Positions 22,466-33,145 of a stretch of 64,000 bases of DNA are shown in pieces. The translations under genes were made by a program, and so were the position numbers. Source of the stretch: a bacterium (GTDB taxonomy: Bacteria; UBA8248). Every line of letters begins with the position of its first letter. Position 1 is the first letter of the stretch. The stretch is from positions 124,001 through 188,000 of the forward strand of contig JAJEJD010000020.1 of the NCBI GenBank assembly GCA_022828125.1, given 5' to 3'. A model generated the notes under the pieces. It made no database searches and was not told where the DNA came from. It worked only from the letters and a program-made list of their open reading frames with translations.

Positions 22466-23116
22466 TCAGGAAAGGTTCGCACGCGCCTCCATCAGGCCAT
22501 GCGAAAAATCGAATCGGGCCTGCGCAGTCGACCCCACTGTATCCATTTCATCCACCAGATGCCGCAAGGCTCTCGCGGCCAGCCATGCGCCCAAGGCGCC
22601 CTGGGACGCCGCCGTCGATGCGCCCCCTGGAGATGGCGTCACGTCCGGCTTCCCGAAAACGCCGGGGCCCTCGTGAATCTCTCCCGCCTCGCCACGGGAG
22701 ACGCCTCGGAGCGCGATTTTCGCCGAAGCCTCGAATCTCCCGTCAACCGGGGCTCCTTCATCGCCCAGCCGGATGAGAGCGTCGAATACCTCTCCCGCCC
22801 CCCCGTCCGGGTGAACGGGAACCAGCCTCGAATCGGGATTGAGCCTCTTGAGGCCACCTCCCAGGCTGCCGCCGAAGAAAGCGGAGAGCGGCGATTTCGG
22901 CTTAAGCCCATCGCTCTCATCGAGCGGACACCAGCCGATACGTCCCACGCCCGCCGCCGCCAGATAGACCAGGGCGGTGAGCGCCGCGCTCTCCTCATCC
23001 GCCGAATATGCGATGAGGACGGAAGAGGCAAGCAAGCGCTCCTGGCCGACTCCTCCCACTTCGGGGAGAAGAATGTGGCGGCTGTAGCGCTGAATCTGCT
23101 CTTCACTCAAGCCCAA
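22466..23116 (-). CDS. Degenerate ThiF/MoeB-like E1 homologue with lost ATP site
   Basis: About 216 residues. The N-terminus LSEEQIQRYSRHILLPEVGG is the canonical E1 opening with both arginines. At the place of the GxGGLG nucleotide loop the sequence is IAYSADEESA, and the later NLxRQ, lysine and DxxDN motifs and the zinc CxxC pairs are missing. It is therefore an inactive homologue, the mirror image of the catalytic protein at 19890-20699. The TTG at 23116 is chosen as start, with AGGAGAG about 8 bases upstream; this places it 34 bases after the carrier gene. A partner or scaffold role in a heterodimer is inferred. Decay toward a pseudogene is the alternative, but the frame is intact. Confidence 0.78.
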   Translation of the reverse strand: MGLSEEQIQRYSRHILLPEVGGVGQERLLASSVLIAYSADEESAALTALVYLAAAGVGRIGWCPLDESDGLKPKSPLSAFFGGSLGGGLKRLNPDSRLVPVHPDGGAGEVFDALIRLGDEGAPVDGRFEASAKIALRGVSRGEAGEIHEGPGVFGKPDVTPSPGGASTAASQGALGAWLAARALRHLVDEMDTVGSTAQARFDFSHGLMEARANLS

Positions 23117-23150
23117 GGAGCGACTCTCCTCTCGGGTGTGCTGCGGACGA

Positions 23151-23429
23151 TTACAGGCCGCCCGCGATGGCCGGCACGATGGAGACCTCATCCCCGTCGC
23201 TCACCGTCGTTCCCTCTCCCTGCAGAAAGCGGATGTCCTCCTGGTTCACATAAATGTTCACGAAACGCCGCAGCTTGCCCTCCTCGTCATAGAGGCGCTG
23301 GCCGATGCCCGCAAACTGGCCATCGAGGTTCGCGAGCACTTCCTTCACGTCCGCGCCCGCGATCTCCACGGCGTCCTGCTGCTGGGTGAACTCCTGTAAA
23401 GGTGTCGGAATACGAACCGTTACCGCCAT
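23151..23429 (-). CDS. CysO-like ubiquitin-fold sulfur carrier protein (ThiS/MoaD family)
   Basis: A 92-residue beta-grasp protein closely resembling mycobacterial CysO, notably at FVNIYVNQEDIRFL (about 56-69) and the C-terminal VSIVPAIAGG. Such carriers are adenylated at the terminal glycine by an E1-like enzyme, converted to a thiocarboxylate, and donate sulfur to cysteine synthase. Here one leucine follows the diglycine (GGL, then TAA), so activation should need removal of that residue, presumably by the JAMM peptidase. It sits between the first cysteine synthase and the degenerate E1 gene. Confidence 0.92.
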   Translation of the reverse strand: MAVTVRIPTPLQEFTQQQDAVEIAGADVKEVLANLDGQFAGIGQRLYDEEGKLRRFVNIYVNQEDIRFLQGEGTTVSDGDEVSIVPAIAGGL

Positions 23430-23482
23430 TTCTCTCTCCTGATCTGAAAACCCCGCTATCCGGGGATGCCGAATAAAGATTC

Positions 23483-24442
<960 letters not shown>

Positions 24443-24489
24443 GAGAGTGCCCTTTCAAATCCTTTCAGGTGGAACCAGCCGAGCGTGAG

Positions 24490-24516
24490 ACTATAATTCC
24501 CAAACAAATTTGTCAA
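24490..24516 (-). promoter_or_regulatory. Promoter of the cysteine cluster
   Basis: On the minus strand a perfect TTGACA (24516-24511) is followed after 15 bases by TATAGT (24495-24490). The spacer is AT-rich with partial symmetry (AAATTTGTTTGGGAATT) and is a candidate Rrf2 operator. Confidence 0.55.
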
Positions 24517-24647
24517 GAATTCCCCATTAAAGCGATTCTCCATTTTTTCTTCCCTTCGTCATCTTCCCGGCATACTCCCAATATGTTCCCGGTGTGCTAC
24601 ATTTTCATGTCGCATCGCCTTATGATGTGAAGTGAAAGGAGAAAGAC

Positions 24648-25469
24648 ATGGCGAAACCCGGGAGCCCTCCCCCCATCGCCCTGACGATAGCGGGTTCGGA
24701 CTCGGGCGGCGGAGCCGGGATTCAGGCCGACCTCAAGACTTTCAGCGCTTTCGGCGTATACGGCGCCTCTGTCATCACCGCGCTGACGGCGCAGAACACC
24801 GTGGGCGTGCAGGGGGTGCACGGCGCGCCGCCCGATTTCATCGCGGCGCAATTCGACTCGGTGTGCACGGACCTGGACGTGGCGAGCGCGAAAATCGGAA
24901 TGCTCGCCACGGTCGACGTCATCGAGGTCGTGGCTGCGAAGCTCAAAGAGCACGCGCTCGGGCGCGTCGTGCTCGACCCGGTGATGGTCGCCAAAAGCGG
25001 CGACCGCCTCCTCGCGCCCGACGCGAGAGACGCGCTCGTCGAAAAACTTTTCCCGCTGGCCGAGGTCGTTACCCCCAATACGGAGGAGGCGTGCGATATT
25101 CTCGAAACCGGAGAAATCGAAAACCTGGCACAGATGAGAGACGCCGCCCGGGCGCTTCATGAGCGCGGGGCGAAATGCGTTTTGCTCAAAGGAGGCCACA
25201 TCACCGATGGCGCCGTCGACATTTTTTTCGACGGCGAAAACGAGGTCGCGCTCGAGGGCAGGCGCATCGACACCCCCCATACCCACGGCACAGGATGCAC
25301 GCTCTCTTCCGCCATCGCGGCGGGGCTTGCGCTGGGGGAGTCCACCGAATCGGCGGTGAGGCGGGCGAAAGATTTCATCCAGGGCGCCATCGAGAACGCG
25401 CTCGCCATCGGAAACGGCAGAGGCCCGCTCAACCACATGTACCGCCAATTCGAGAAAAAATCGCCATGA
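24648..25469 (+). CDS. thiD: Hydroxymethylpyrimidine/phosphomethylpyrimidine kinase
   Basis: A 273-residue ribokinase-fold enzyme phosphorylating HMP and HMP-P in thiamine synthesis. It opens with IAGSDSGGGAGIQADLKTF, the ThiD hallmark, and continues with GVQGVHGAPPDFIAAQFDSV. The C-terminal anion-hole motif HGTGCTLSSAIAAGLALG (about 211-228) carries the catalytic aspartate-equivalent region. The length is typical for the single-domain form, with no fused ThiE. AAGGAG precedes the ATG. It is divergent from the cysteine cluster, whose carrier belongs to the ThiS/MoaD fold, but no other thi gene or TPP riboswitch is seen. Confidence 0.95.
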   Translation: MAKPGSPPPIALTIAGSDSGGGAGIQADLKTFSAFGVYGASVITALTAQNTVGVQGVHGAPPDFIAAQFDSVCTDLDVASAKIGMLATVDVIEVVAAKLKEHALGRVVLDPVMVAKSGDRLLAPDARDALVEKLFPLAEVVTPNTEEACDILETGEIENLAQMRDAARALHERGAKCVLLKGGHITDGAVDIFFDGENEVALEGRRIDTPHTHGTGCTLSSAIAAGLALGESTESAVRRAKDFIQGAIENALAIGNGRGPLNHMYRQFEKKSP

Positions 25470-25538
25470 GCCGCGCATTCTCACACAAACGGATTTTTCA
25501 TATGACAGACCACGATTCTACAAACCGAAGGAGCCGTT

Positions 25539-25943
25539 ATGAGCGATAGCAAACCATTGCGCGTGCGGGAGAGCGAAGCCCTGAGCGGGGAGTTGCCCGT
25601 GCCCGGAGGCAGGAGCATGTTCCGCATTCTGCTGGATGAGGAGACCGTGGGCGCCAGGCAGTTCGCCCTGCTCATCAACGAGTTCGACCCGGGTCTCACC
25701 TCCACCGCCCACAAGCACGACACCGAGGAACACGCCTTCTACATCATCAGCGGAACGGGGGTGATCGACATCGAGGGGGAGAAGATTTCGGTCGAGGCGG
25801 GCGACGCGGTTTTCGTGCCTCCCGGCAAGATGCACCAAATCACGAGCACGGGTGACGCGCTGTTCAAATATATGGTTTTATATTCGCCTCCGGGCCCAAA
25901 CGTGGCGCTCAGGGAAAAAGGCGGCTATGGACTTGCTGAATGA
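25539..25943 (+). CDS. Cupin-domain protein
   Basis: A 134-residue single cupin. Motif 1 is HKHDTEEHAFYIISGTG (about 68-84) with two histidines and a glutamate as metal ligands, and motif 2 is VPPGKMHQITSTG (about 101-113) with the third histidine. Such proteins range from sugar isomerases to dioxygenases and storage-like proteins, so no reaction can be assigned. AAGGAG lies about 7 bases before the ATG. It lies 70 bases after thiD and 79 before the glucan phosphorylase gene on the same strand. Confidence 0.85.
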   Translation: MSDSKPLRVRESEALSGELPVPGGRSMFRILLDEETVGARQFALLINEFDPGLTSTAHKHDTEEHAFYIISGTGVIDIEGEKISVEAGDAVFVPPGKMHQITSTGDALFKYMVLYSPPGPNVALREKGGYGLAE

Positions 25944-26021
25944 CAGGAGTCTGACGTACCAAGCCGTCATCAGAAAATCGGTATAATGGGGATGATTCAA
26001 ACTCCTTATCGGGAATAAAAA

Positions 26022-28571
26022 ATGACGACCGTGCTTTCGTTTCAGGTAGTGCCCAGCATTCCTCCGGAATTGAAAGGGCTCGAGGAAATCGCAGACAACA
26101 TCGCCTTCGACTGGAACCATCGCGCTCGCGCGCTTTTCAGCAGGCTGGACGATGCCCTGTGGCAGGATTGCCACTACAATCCCGCGCAGATGCTGCGCTC
26201 CGTCCCTCAGGAGCGGCTCGACGCGGCGGCGCGCGATGCGCATTTTCTCCGCGACATGGAGAACGTGCTCAAGGAACTTCATGCATACATCCACAAGCCG
26301 TCCTGGTACCAGAACCTGCCCGAGAGCGAAAAGAACGAGAACCAGCGCATCGCTTATTTCAGCATGGAGTTCGGGCTGACGGAATCCGTGCCCAACTACT
26401 CGGGCGGCCTGGGCGTCCTGGCGGGCGATCACATGAAATCCGCGAGCGACTTAGGGTTGCCCCTCATCGGCATCGGCCTCGCCTACGGCCAGGGATATTT
26501 TCGCCAGCATCTGGGACCCGACGGATGGCAGCAGGAACGCTATCCGGACAACGATTTTCATCACACCCCCTTCCATCTCGAACTCGATGAGAACGGAGAA
26601 CCCATCACGGTGGAAGTCGATTACCCGGACGGCCTCCTCACCGCGCAGGTCTGGCACGTGCAGGTGGGCCGCAACCCCATCTACCTCATGGACGCCAACG
26701 TGCCCGGAAACGCGCCTTCGCTGCGCGAAATCACGCTGGCCCTCTACGGCGGAGACATGGAGACGCGGATCCGCCAGGAGATACTGCTCGGCATCGGCGG
26801 CGTGAGACTGCTCCACAAGCTCAACCTTCCGCCTGTCGTCTGCCACATGAACGAGGGGCATTCCGCCTTCCTGGCGCTCGAGCGAATCCGTTATTCGATG
26901 GGGAAATTCGGCATCGACGCCGGCGCCGCCCGGGAGTTGACCTCGGCGGGAAACATTTTCACGACGCACACGCCCGTCCCGGCGGGCATCGACATCTTTC
27001 CGCCCGACATGATGGAAAAATACTTTCGCGATTATGCGGAATCCCTATCCATGGAATGGGACGACTTTCTGGGCCTTGGCCGGGTGAACCCCGAGCAGGG
27101 AGACGAGCCTTTCAACATGGCCGTCCTCGCGCTGCGCCTCTCCTCTGCGGCAAACGGCGTGAGCAAGCTGCACGGCGAGGTTTCGCGAAAGATGTGGCAA
27201 TCCATGTGGCCGGAAGTCCCCGAGCAGGACATTCCCATCGACTCCATCACGAACGGCGTCCACTTCCCCACCTGGGTATCGCCCGGGATGAAGGAATTGT
27301 TCGACAGGCACCTGGGCGGCGCATGGGTGGACGAGACGGACAAACCCGATATCTGGGAGAGAGTCGCCTCCATCCCGGAGAGTGAACTCTGGGGCGTCCG
27401 GGAGAAAAACCGCGAGCGGCTCATCGAATTCTGCCGCGCGCACGCCCTCAAGCGGCCAATGGGAAGCGTCACGCGCCCCAACGTCACCATCCTCCCCGAC
27501 CCCAGGGCGCTTACGATCGGCTTTGCGAGACGCTTCGCCACCTACAAGCGCGCCACTCTTTTACTCAAGAGGCCCGAGCGCCTGGTCTCGCTCCTCACGA
27601 ACGAGCAAAACCCCGTTCAAATCATATTCTCCGGCAAAGCCCACCCGAGGGACATGGAAGGCAAGAGTTTCATTCGCGAACTCCTCCATTTCGCCCGAAG
27701 GGAGAACGTGCGCGACAAGCTCGTATTCGTGGAGGATTACGACATCCACGTCGGGCGGCAACTCGTGCAGGGGGTGGATTTGTGGCTCAACAACCCCCGC
27801 CGCCCGCAGGAAGCGAGCGGCACCAGCGGCATGAAGGCGGCCGCCAACGGCGCCTTGAACCTGAGCATCATGGACGGCTGGTGGGCGGAGGGGTATGCGA
27901 GTCATTTGGGGTGGGCCATCGGCGGCCTCGAGAACTACAACGACCCGGGCTACCAGGACGAGATGGAGTGCGAGAGCCTGTTCAACACCCTGGAGCAGGT
28001 CGTGGTTCCCCTCTTCTATGAACGGGGTGATGGGGGCATTCCATACGGTTGGGTGGAGATGATCAGGAATTCGCTTCAATCCCTCTGCCCCTACTTCAAC
28101 ACGACTCGAATGGTTCGCGAATACGCCGAAAAATTCTACCTGCCCCTGGGAGCGCACCATGCGCGCCTCATGGCGGAAGAGAGGGCGCCCGCAAAGTCGC
28201 TCTCCGAGTGGAAAGAGCGCGTGCGCCGCGCCTGGCCCGCGGTGGAGATCACCCGGATATCGATGGCGCAAAACGGCGTCGTTCCGCTCGGCGCGAAAAT
28301 GAAGGTCGAGGCGGAGGTGGCGCTCGGAAACCTCTCCCCCGAAGAAGTCCGTCTCGAGATTTATGAAGGCCCCCTGAAAGAGGAAAGCCTGCTGGCCGGC
28401 GAGATCGTTTCTCCCATGCGCTACTCGGAAGACCTCGGCGGCGGCGCTTACCGTTTTCACGGCGAGATAGAATGCCGCAAACCGGGCATGCACGGCGTGT
28501 CGGTGCGCGCGTTGCCCCACCACCGTCACCTCATTCATCCGCTCAGCCTGCACCTTTTGACCTGGGGCTAG
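26022..28571 (+). CDS. glgP: Alpha-glucan phosphorylase
   Basis: An 849-residue GT35 phosphorylase releasing glucose-1-phosphate from glycogen or maltodextrin. The N-terminal part has the DUF3417-type domain of the shorter bacterial subfamily, then YFSMEFGLTESVPNYSGGLG (about 110-129). The PLP-binding region is EASGTSGMKAAANGALNLS near residues 597-615, with the lysine in SGMKAA. The C-terminal 120 residues form a beta-rich tail that this subfamily also carries. No glgA, glgB or glgC is in the window, so it appears as a single gene. Confidence 0.95.
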   Translation: MTTVLSFQVVPSIPPELKGLEEIADNIAFDWNHRARALFSRLDDALWQDCHYNPAQMLRSVPQERLDAAARDAHFLRDMENVLKELHAYIHKPSWYQNLPESEKNENQRIAYFSMEFGLTESVPNYSGGLGVLAGDHMKSASDLGLPLIGIGLAYGQGYFRQHLGPDGWQQERYPDNDFHHTPFHLELDENGEPITVEVDYPDGLLTAQVWHVQVGRNPIYLMDANVPGNAPSLREITLALYGGDMETRIRQEILLGIGGVRLLHKLNLPPVVCHMNEGHSAFLALERIRYSMGKFGIDAGAARELTSAGNIFTTHTPVPAGIDIFPPDMMEKYFRDYAESLSMEWDDFLGLGRVNPEQGDEPFNMAVLALRLSSAANGVSKLHGEVSRKMWQSMWPEVPEQDIPIDSITNGVHFPTWVSPGMKELFDRHLGGAWVDETDKPDIWERVASIPESELWGVREKNRERLIEFCRAHALKRPMGSVTRPNVTILPDPRALTIGFARRFATYKRATLLLKRPERLVSLLTNEQNPVQIIFSGKAHPRDMEGKSFIRELLHFARRENVRDKLVFVEDYDIHVGRQLVQGVDLWLNNPRRPQEASGTSGMKAAANGALNLSIMDGWWAEGYASHLGWAIGGLENYNDPGYQDEMECESLFNTLEQVVVPLFYERGDGGIPYGWVEMIRNSLQSLCPYFNTTRMVREYAEKFYLPLGAHHARLMAEERAPAKSLSEWKERVRRAWPAVEITRISMAQNGVVPLGAKMKVEAEVALGNLSPEEVRLEIYEGPLKEESLLAGEIVSPMRYSEDLGGGAYRFHGEIECRKPGMHGVSVRALPHHRHLIHPLSLHLLTWG

Positions 28572-28668
28572 CCCCGGCGCGCCCAAAGGCGTATTTCAAG
28601 TTTCTCCCCGCTCCTGTTAAGCTAATCGAAACGAGGTGCTGGACAGTAGGTTCGGAGGAGAACTATTC

Positions 28669-28983
28669 ATGAACGAAAAAAAACCATACATCGTCGAAAT
28701 CGGTCAGGGGGGAAGAATCCGCCTCCCCAAGGACGTCATGAAATCCCTGGGCGCCGGGCCCGGAAATCAAATCCGCTTCGAGATCGGGGATGATGCCGTT
28801 CAGATTCTGCGGCACCAGATAAAAGACCCGTTCGCCGAAGCGGCCAAAAAGAAGACGCCCGACATCCAGGATTTGATGAGCCAACAAGCGGCCAGAAGAA
28901 AAGAGGCGGCCGACCTGTTCGACAAAGGAATGCAGGAAAAACACGAAATCAGGCCAGAGGACCGGGAGGATTTCTGGCGATAA
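28669..28983 (+). CDS. AbrB/MazE-like DNA-binding protein
   Basis: A 104-residue protein whose first 50 residues form a swapped-hairpin AbrB domain (VEIGQGGRIRLPKDVMKSLG, then GNQIRFEI). A charged helical tail follows (about 60-104). The ATG at 28669 has GGAGGAG 9 bases upstream. An upstream in-frame ATG at 28636 lacks one. AbrB domains occur in transcription factors and antitoxins. No toxin-like gene follows on this strand, so a stand-alone regulator seems more likely than an antitoxin. Confidence 0.8.
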   Translation: MNEKKPYIVEIGQGGRIRLPKDVMKSLGAGPGNQIRFEIGDDAVQILRHQIKDPFAEAAKKKTPDIQDLMSQQAARRKEAADLFDKGMQEKHEIRPEDREDFWR

Positions 28984-29022
28984 CGAGAACCGCGAAAGAG
29001 AAACCGCTGCGAAATATACCAA

Positions 29023-30921
29023 CTAGAGGTTGAACCCCTCCTCGAAGCGGATGTCGGCCGCTTGCCTGAGTTTTTCCAGATACTGATTGAAGACCATCGC
29101 CCTCTTCAGGCGAAGCAGGCCCTGGCGGAACTCGGCTCTTTCGGACTCGAACTTCTTCATGTCGGTCTGCGGCTTTTCCAATACCTCGAACAAAACCACG
29201 CCGCTCCCGGCCTGGGCCATTCCGAACTCGCCCTGATCGAGGTGAAACGCGAGGTCCGACAACTCCGGTGAGGAGCCGATCTCGGCGGGAACGTCCGCCC
29301 GCTTGAAAGCTTCGGGCCTGAGGACTTTGAGCCCGAGTTCCCCGGCGACCGAGGAAAGGTCGCGTTTTTTATCCTTGAGCTCCTGAAGCCAGAGCGCCGC
29401 TTTTCGCTTCGCAATCTCCGCACCCTTCAAGCGCAGGTATGAAGCCTCCACCTGTTTGCGCACGGCCGGGAATTCCGGAACGAAAGGCTCCCTATTCGCC
29501 TCGAGGCGGACGAAGCTGACGCCCTCAGCCCCTTCCCGTTCCCTGGATATCTTCTCCTCGCCGCTCAGGCCGAAGGCAAGCTCGCTCACCACGCCGGACG
29601 CAGGAACCGTTTGCGGGAGACGGCCTCTCTCAAAGAACCCGGTTTTCCCCTTTTGCAGTCCGTCAAGCGCAGGCTCCGCCTTCTTGTCCTCCACCGCGTA
29701 GCGGATTTTTCTCAACTCACTCTTCGCCCGCTCTCTGGCGCGCAAGGCCCGCAAATCCGTTTCCACTTCTTTCCTGACTTCTTCGAACGGCTTCGCGCCG
29801 GGCAAAACCTTGTCCCGCACCCATAGCAGGTGCATCCCGAAAGATGTCTTCACCGGCTTGCTCACCTCGCCTTTCTTCAGGCGATACGCCACCTGCTCCA
29901 GCTCGGGCAGCATCTGGCCTCTGCCGAAAACGCCGAGGTCGCCCCCTTTCTTCGCCCCCGGGCCTTCCGAGTGCGCCTTGGCCAGTTCGGTGAATTGCTC
30001 GCCATTCAAGACGCGCTCGCGCAGCGCGTCGAGACGCCTGCGGGCCGCATCCACCTGCTCTTTTTCTGCGTTGGGAGAGAGCTTCAACAGAATCTGATTC
30101 ACCGACACGCTCTCCTTGCGATCATATTTTGCGCGGGTTCGCGTGTAGTGCGACCTCAAGTCCGCATCGCTGAGTTCGACCTCTTTCGCCACGGCGGAAA
30201 ACGGGAGATGCCACCAGGATACCTGCCGCTGGGGACCGGTCTTGAATTGCTCCTTGTCCTTATCGTAATGGGCCTTCAGATCGGCTTCGAGCTTCAGCAC
30301 ATCCGCGGAGAAGGCCTCCGGCTTCAGGTGAACGGCGGCCAGTTTGATTTCATCGTTTCTCCACGCATAGGCGCCCCGCGCTTCCTGCTCGCTCACCAGC
30401 ACGCCCAGGCCCACGTAGTCACGAAGCTGGCCGAGCAATACAACCCGCCTTTGGTCCTCTTCGAACTGGCGAGGGGTGATGCCGTTCGACTCCAGGATGC
30501 TGCGATACCGCCCGGCGTCGAATCGCCCGTCTCTCTGAAACGGCGCGAGCGTCTGTATCTGGAGGGCGACCTGCGCGTCGGTGACCAGGATTCCGAGCCG
30601 CCGGGCTTCGCGCAGTTGCAGTTTCTCCAGGATGAGCGAATCGAGCGTCTGGCGCCTCAGCCCGAGCTGGCGCGCGAGTTCTTCGTTATACGCGGCGCCC
30701 AGTTGCCGCCTGAGCGTTTCCGCCTGCTGATAATAGCGTTGCTCGAACTCATGAATCGAGATGGGCGTATCGCCCACCCAGGCCGCAATGCGGCCGCCTC
30801 CGGTATCGGCCGGCCTGTCCGTGAGCGCAAATCCGCCGAAAGAGACGAACGTGAGCGCTACGAACCCGAGCAGCGCCTTGAGGACCCAGCTTTTCCCCTT
30901 TTCCCTCAAAAACCGAAGCAT
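29023..30921 (-). CDS. PpiD-like membrane-anchored peptidyl-prolyl isomerase/chaperone
   Basis: A 632-residue protein with one N-terminal membrane segment (about 12-34, VLKALLGFVALTFVSFGGFA). A SurA_N-like chaperone region follows, and then a parvulin rotamase domain at about 265-360 with ESVSVNQILLKL, GGDLGVFGRGQMLPELE and SFGMHLLWV. A second helical region ends the protein. It would help fold outer-membrane or exported proteins at the periplasmic face. I choose the ATG at 30921, with AAGGAGAG upstream; the frame extends a further 84 implausible residues. It is divergent from mreB. Confidence 0.88.
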   Translation of the reverse strand: MLRFLREKGKSWVLKALLGFVALTFVSFGGFALTDRPADTGGGRIAAWVGDTPISIHEFEQRYYQQAETLRRQLGAAYNEELARQLGLRRQTLDSLILEKLQLREARRLGILVTDAQVALQIQTLAPFQRDGRFDAGRYRSILESNGITPRQFEEDQRRVVLLGQLRDYVGLGVLVSEQEARGAYAWRNDEIKLAAVHLKPEAFSADVLKLEADLKAHYDKDKEQFKTGPQRQVSWWHLPFSAVAKEVELSDADLRSHYTRTRAKYDRKESVSVNQILLKLSPNAEKEQVDAARRRLDALRERVLNGEQFTELAKAHSEGPGAKKGGDLGVFGRGQMLPELEQVAYRLKKGEVSKPVKTSFGMHLLWVRDKVLPGAKPFEEVRKEVETDLRALRARERAKSELRKIRYAVEDKKAEPALDGLQKGKTGFFERGRLPQTVPASGVVSELAFGLSGEEKISREREGAEGVSFVRLEANREPFVPEFPAVRKQVEASYLRLKGAEIAKRKAALWLQELKDKKRDLSSVAGELGLKVLRPEAFKRADVPAEIGSSPELSDLAFHLDQGEFGMAQAGSGVVLFEVLEKPQTDMKKFESERAEFRQGLLRLKRAMVFNQYLEKLRQAADIRFEEGFNL

Positions 30922-31110
30922 CAATGTTGCTCTCCTTCCAAATCGACCGCCCATGCGATCGTGCGCGATTGCAGCGGCAAACAAATGAGAAAATAGCCCA
31001 CCTCTCGTGTCATCGCAAACCGGATGAGGCGATTTTTGCGGCCCCTGCCCGCAACCCGGCGGAATTTTTCTCGAACAGGGGCGCCTCCATCCTTGAAACC
31101 GGTGTTTTCC

Positions 31111-31138
31111 TTGATTTTTCTCACCCGGAGTGTAATCA
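31111..31138 (+). promoter_or_regulatory. Putative promoter of the mre operon
   Basis: TTGATT (31111-31116), a 16-base spacer and TAATCA (31133-31138), about 60 bases before the mreB start. The fit is moderate. Confidence 0.4.
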
Positions 31139-31164
31139 TAGGCGGGATACCGCCCATGGTATGA

Positions 31165-32223
<1,059 letters not shown>

Positions 32224-32311
32224 CCGATATACTTCACCACTGTTGCGAACACTGCCCACAATAGCGCTTATCGCTATCGCGCGCATTTCTGGAAGCAAAC
32301 CCTAGAATACT

Positions 32312-33145
32312 ATGTTTCAGTTTCTGGTCGAACGCAGAAGTTTAGCCCTCCTCATCGGGTTGTTTGTCGTCTGCTTCTCGCTTATGACGCTGAGCGTGCG
32401 CTTTCGGGGGCAATCCACCTTGATGGAGAGAGCGCTTCTCTCTCTTGTCGGTTCGGCCGTCCGGGTCGCCGACATACCCAGAAAATGGTCGACCGATCTC
32501 TGGAAACAATACCAACTCCTCAGGGATGCACACGAAGAAAACATCGCGTTGAAGCAAAAACTGCAAACGCTCACCGCGAATCATGCGCAGATGCAGGAAT
32601 TGAAACTGGAAATCGCGCGCCTCGAGAAACTACTCGGTGCATCACAGAATCTGGAGGCGTCCGTTCGCCTCGCCCGGATTGTGGCTCGCAACAAGAGCAT
32701 TTACGGGGAATCCTTCCTGCTGGACCTCGGGTCACGAGACGGCGTGCACAAGAACATGCCCGTCATGCATCAGGCGGGACTCGTGGGAAGAATTTCCCGC
32801 GTGGGGAACAACGTGAGCCAGGTTCTGGCCCTGCTCGATTCGAGAAGCGCCGTCAACGTCATCGCCCAGCGCGCGCGCGCGCAAGGGGTCTTCGCCATTT
32901 CCTCGGAAGGAGAAAGCGAAGTGCGCTATATGCCGCTTCACGAGGAAATGAAGCCTGGAGATCTCCTCATTTCCTCCGGGTTGGGGGGAATCTTTCCAAA
33001 AGGACTCCCCGTCGCCCATATAACCGAAATCACAGACGTCAGAGGATTGTTCCCGAAAATAAAGGCCAAAGCGATCGTGGATTTTTCAAATTTGGAAGAG
33101 GTTATGATCGTGATGACCAAGCCCAAGGGAAATCCCTGGAAATGA
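32312..33145 (+). CDS. mreC: Rod-shape-determining protein MreC
   Basis: A 277-residue protein with a cytoplasmic stub, one membrane segment (about 13-31) and a coiled-coil (about 70-105, EENIALKQKLQTL). The periplasmic beta-domain contains SFLLDLGSRDGVHKNMPVM, GLVGRISRVG and GDLLISSGLGGIFPKGLPV, all typical of MreC. It links the MreB filament to PBP2 and RodA outside the membrane. Its stop overlaps the mreD start by four bases (ATGA). Confidence 0.96.
   Translation: MFQFLVERRSLALLIGLFVVCFSLMTLSVRFRGQSTLMERALLSLVGSAVRVADIPRKWSTDLWKQYQLLRDAHEENIALKQKLQTLTANHAQMQELKLEIARLEKLLGASQNLEASVRLARIVARNKSIYGESFLLDLGSRDGVHKNMPVMHQAGLVGRISRVGNNVSQVLALLDSRSAVNVIAQRARAQGVFAISSEGESEVRYMPLHEEMKPGDLLISSGLGGIFPKGLPVAHITEITDVRGLFPKIKAKAIVDFSNLEEVMIVMTKPKGNPWK

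Noticed and set aside
22466-23116. Calling the degenerate E1 a pseudogene
   Set aside because: The frame is intact over about 216 codons, it keeps the N-terminal RYSRH segment, and it sits in place in the operon. Loss is confined to catalytic motifs, which suggests a retained non-catalytic role.
29830-30996. A 388-residue plus-strand frame
   Set aside because: It is antisense to the PpiD-like gene; the real protein has a membrane anchor and rotamase motifs.
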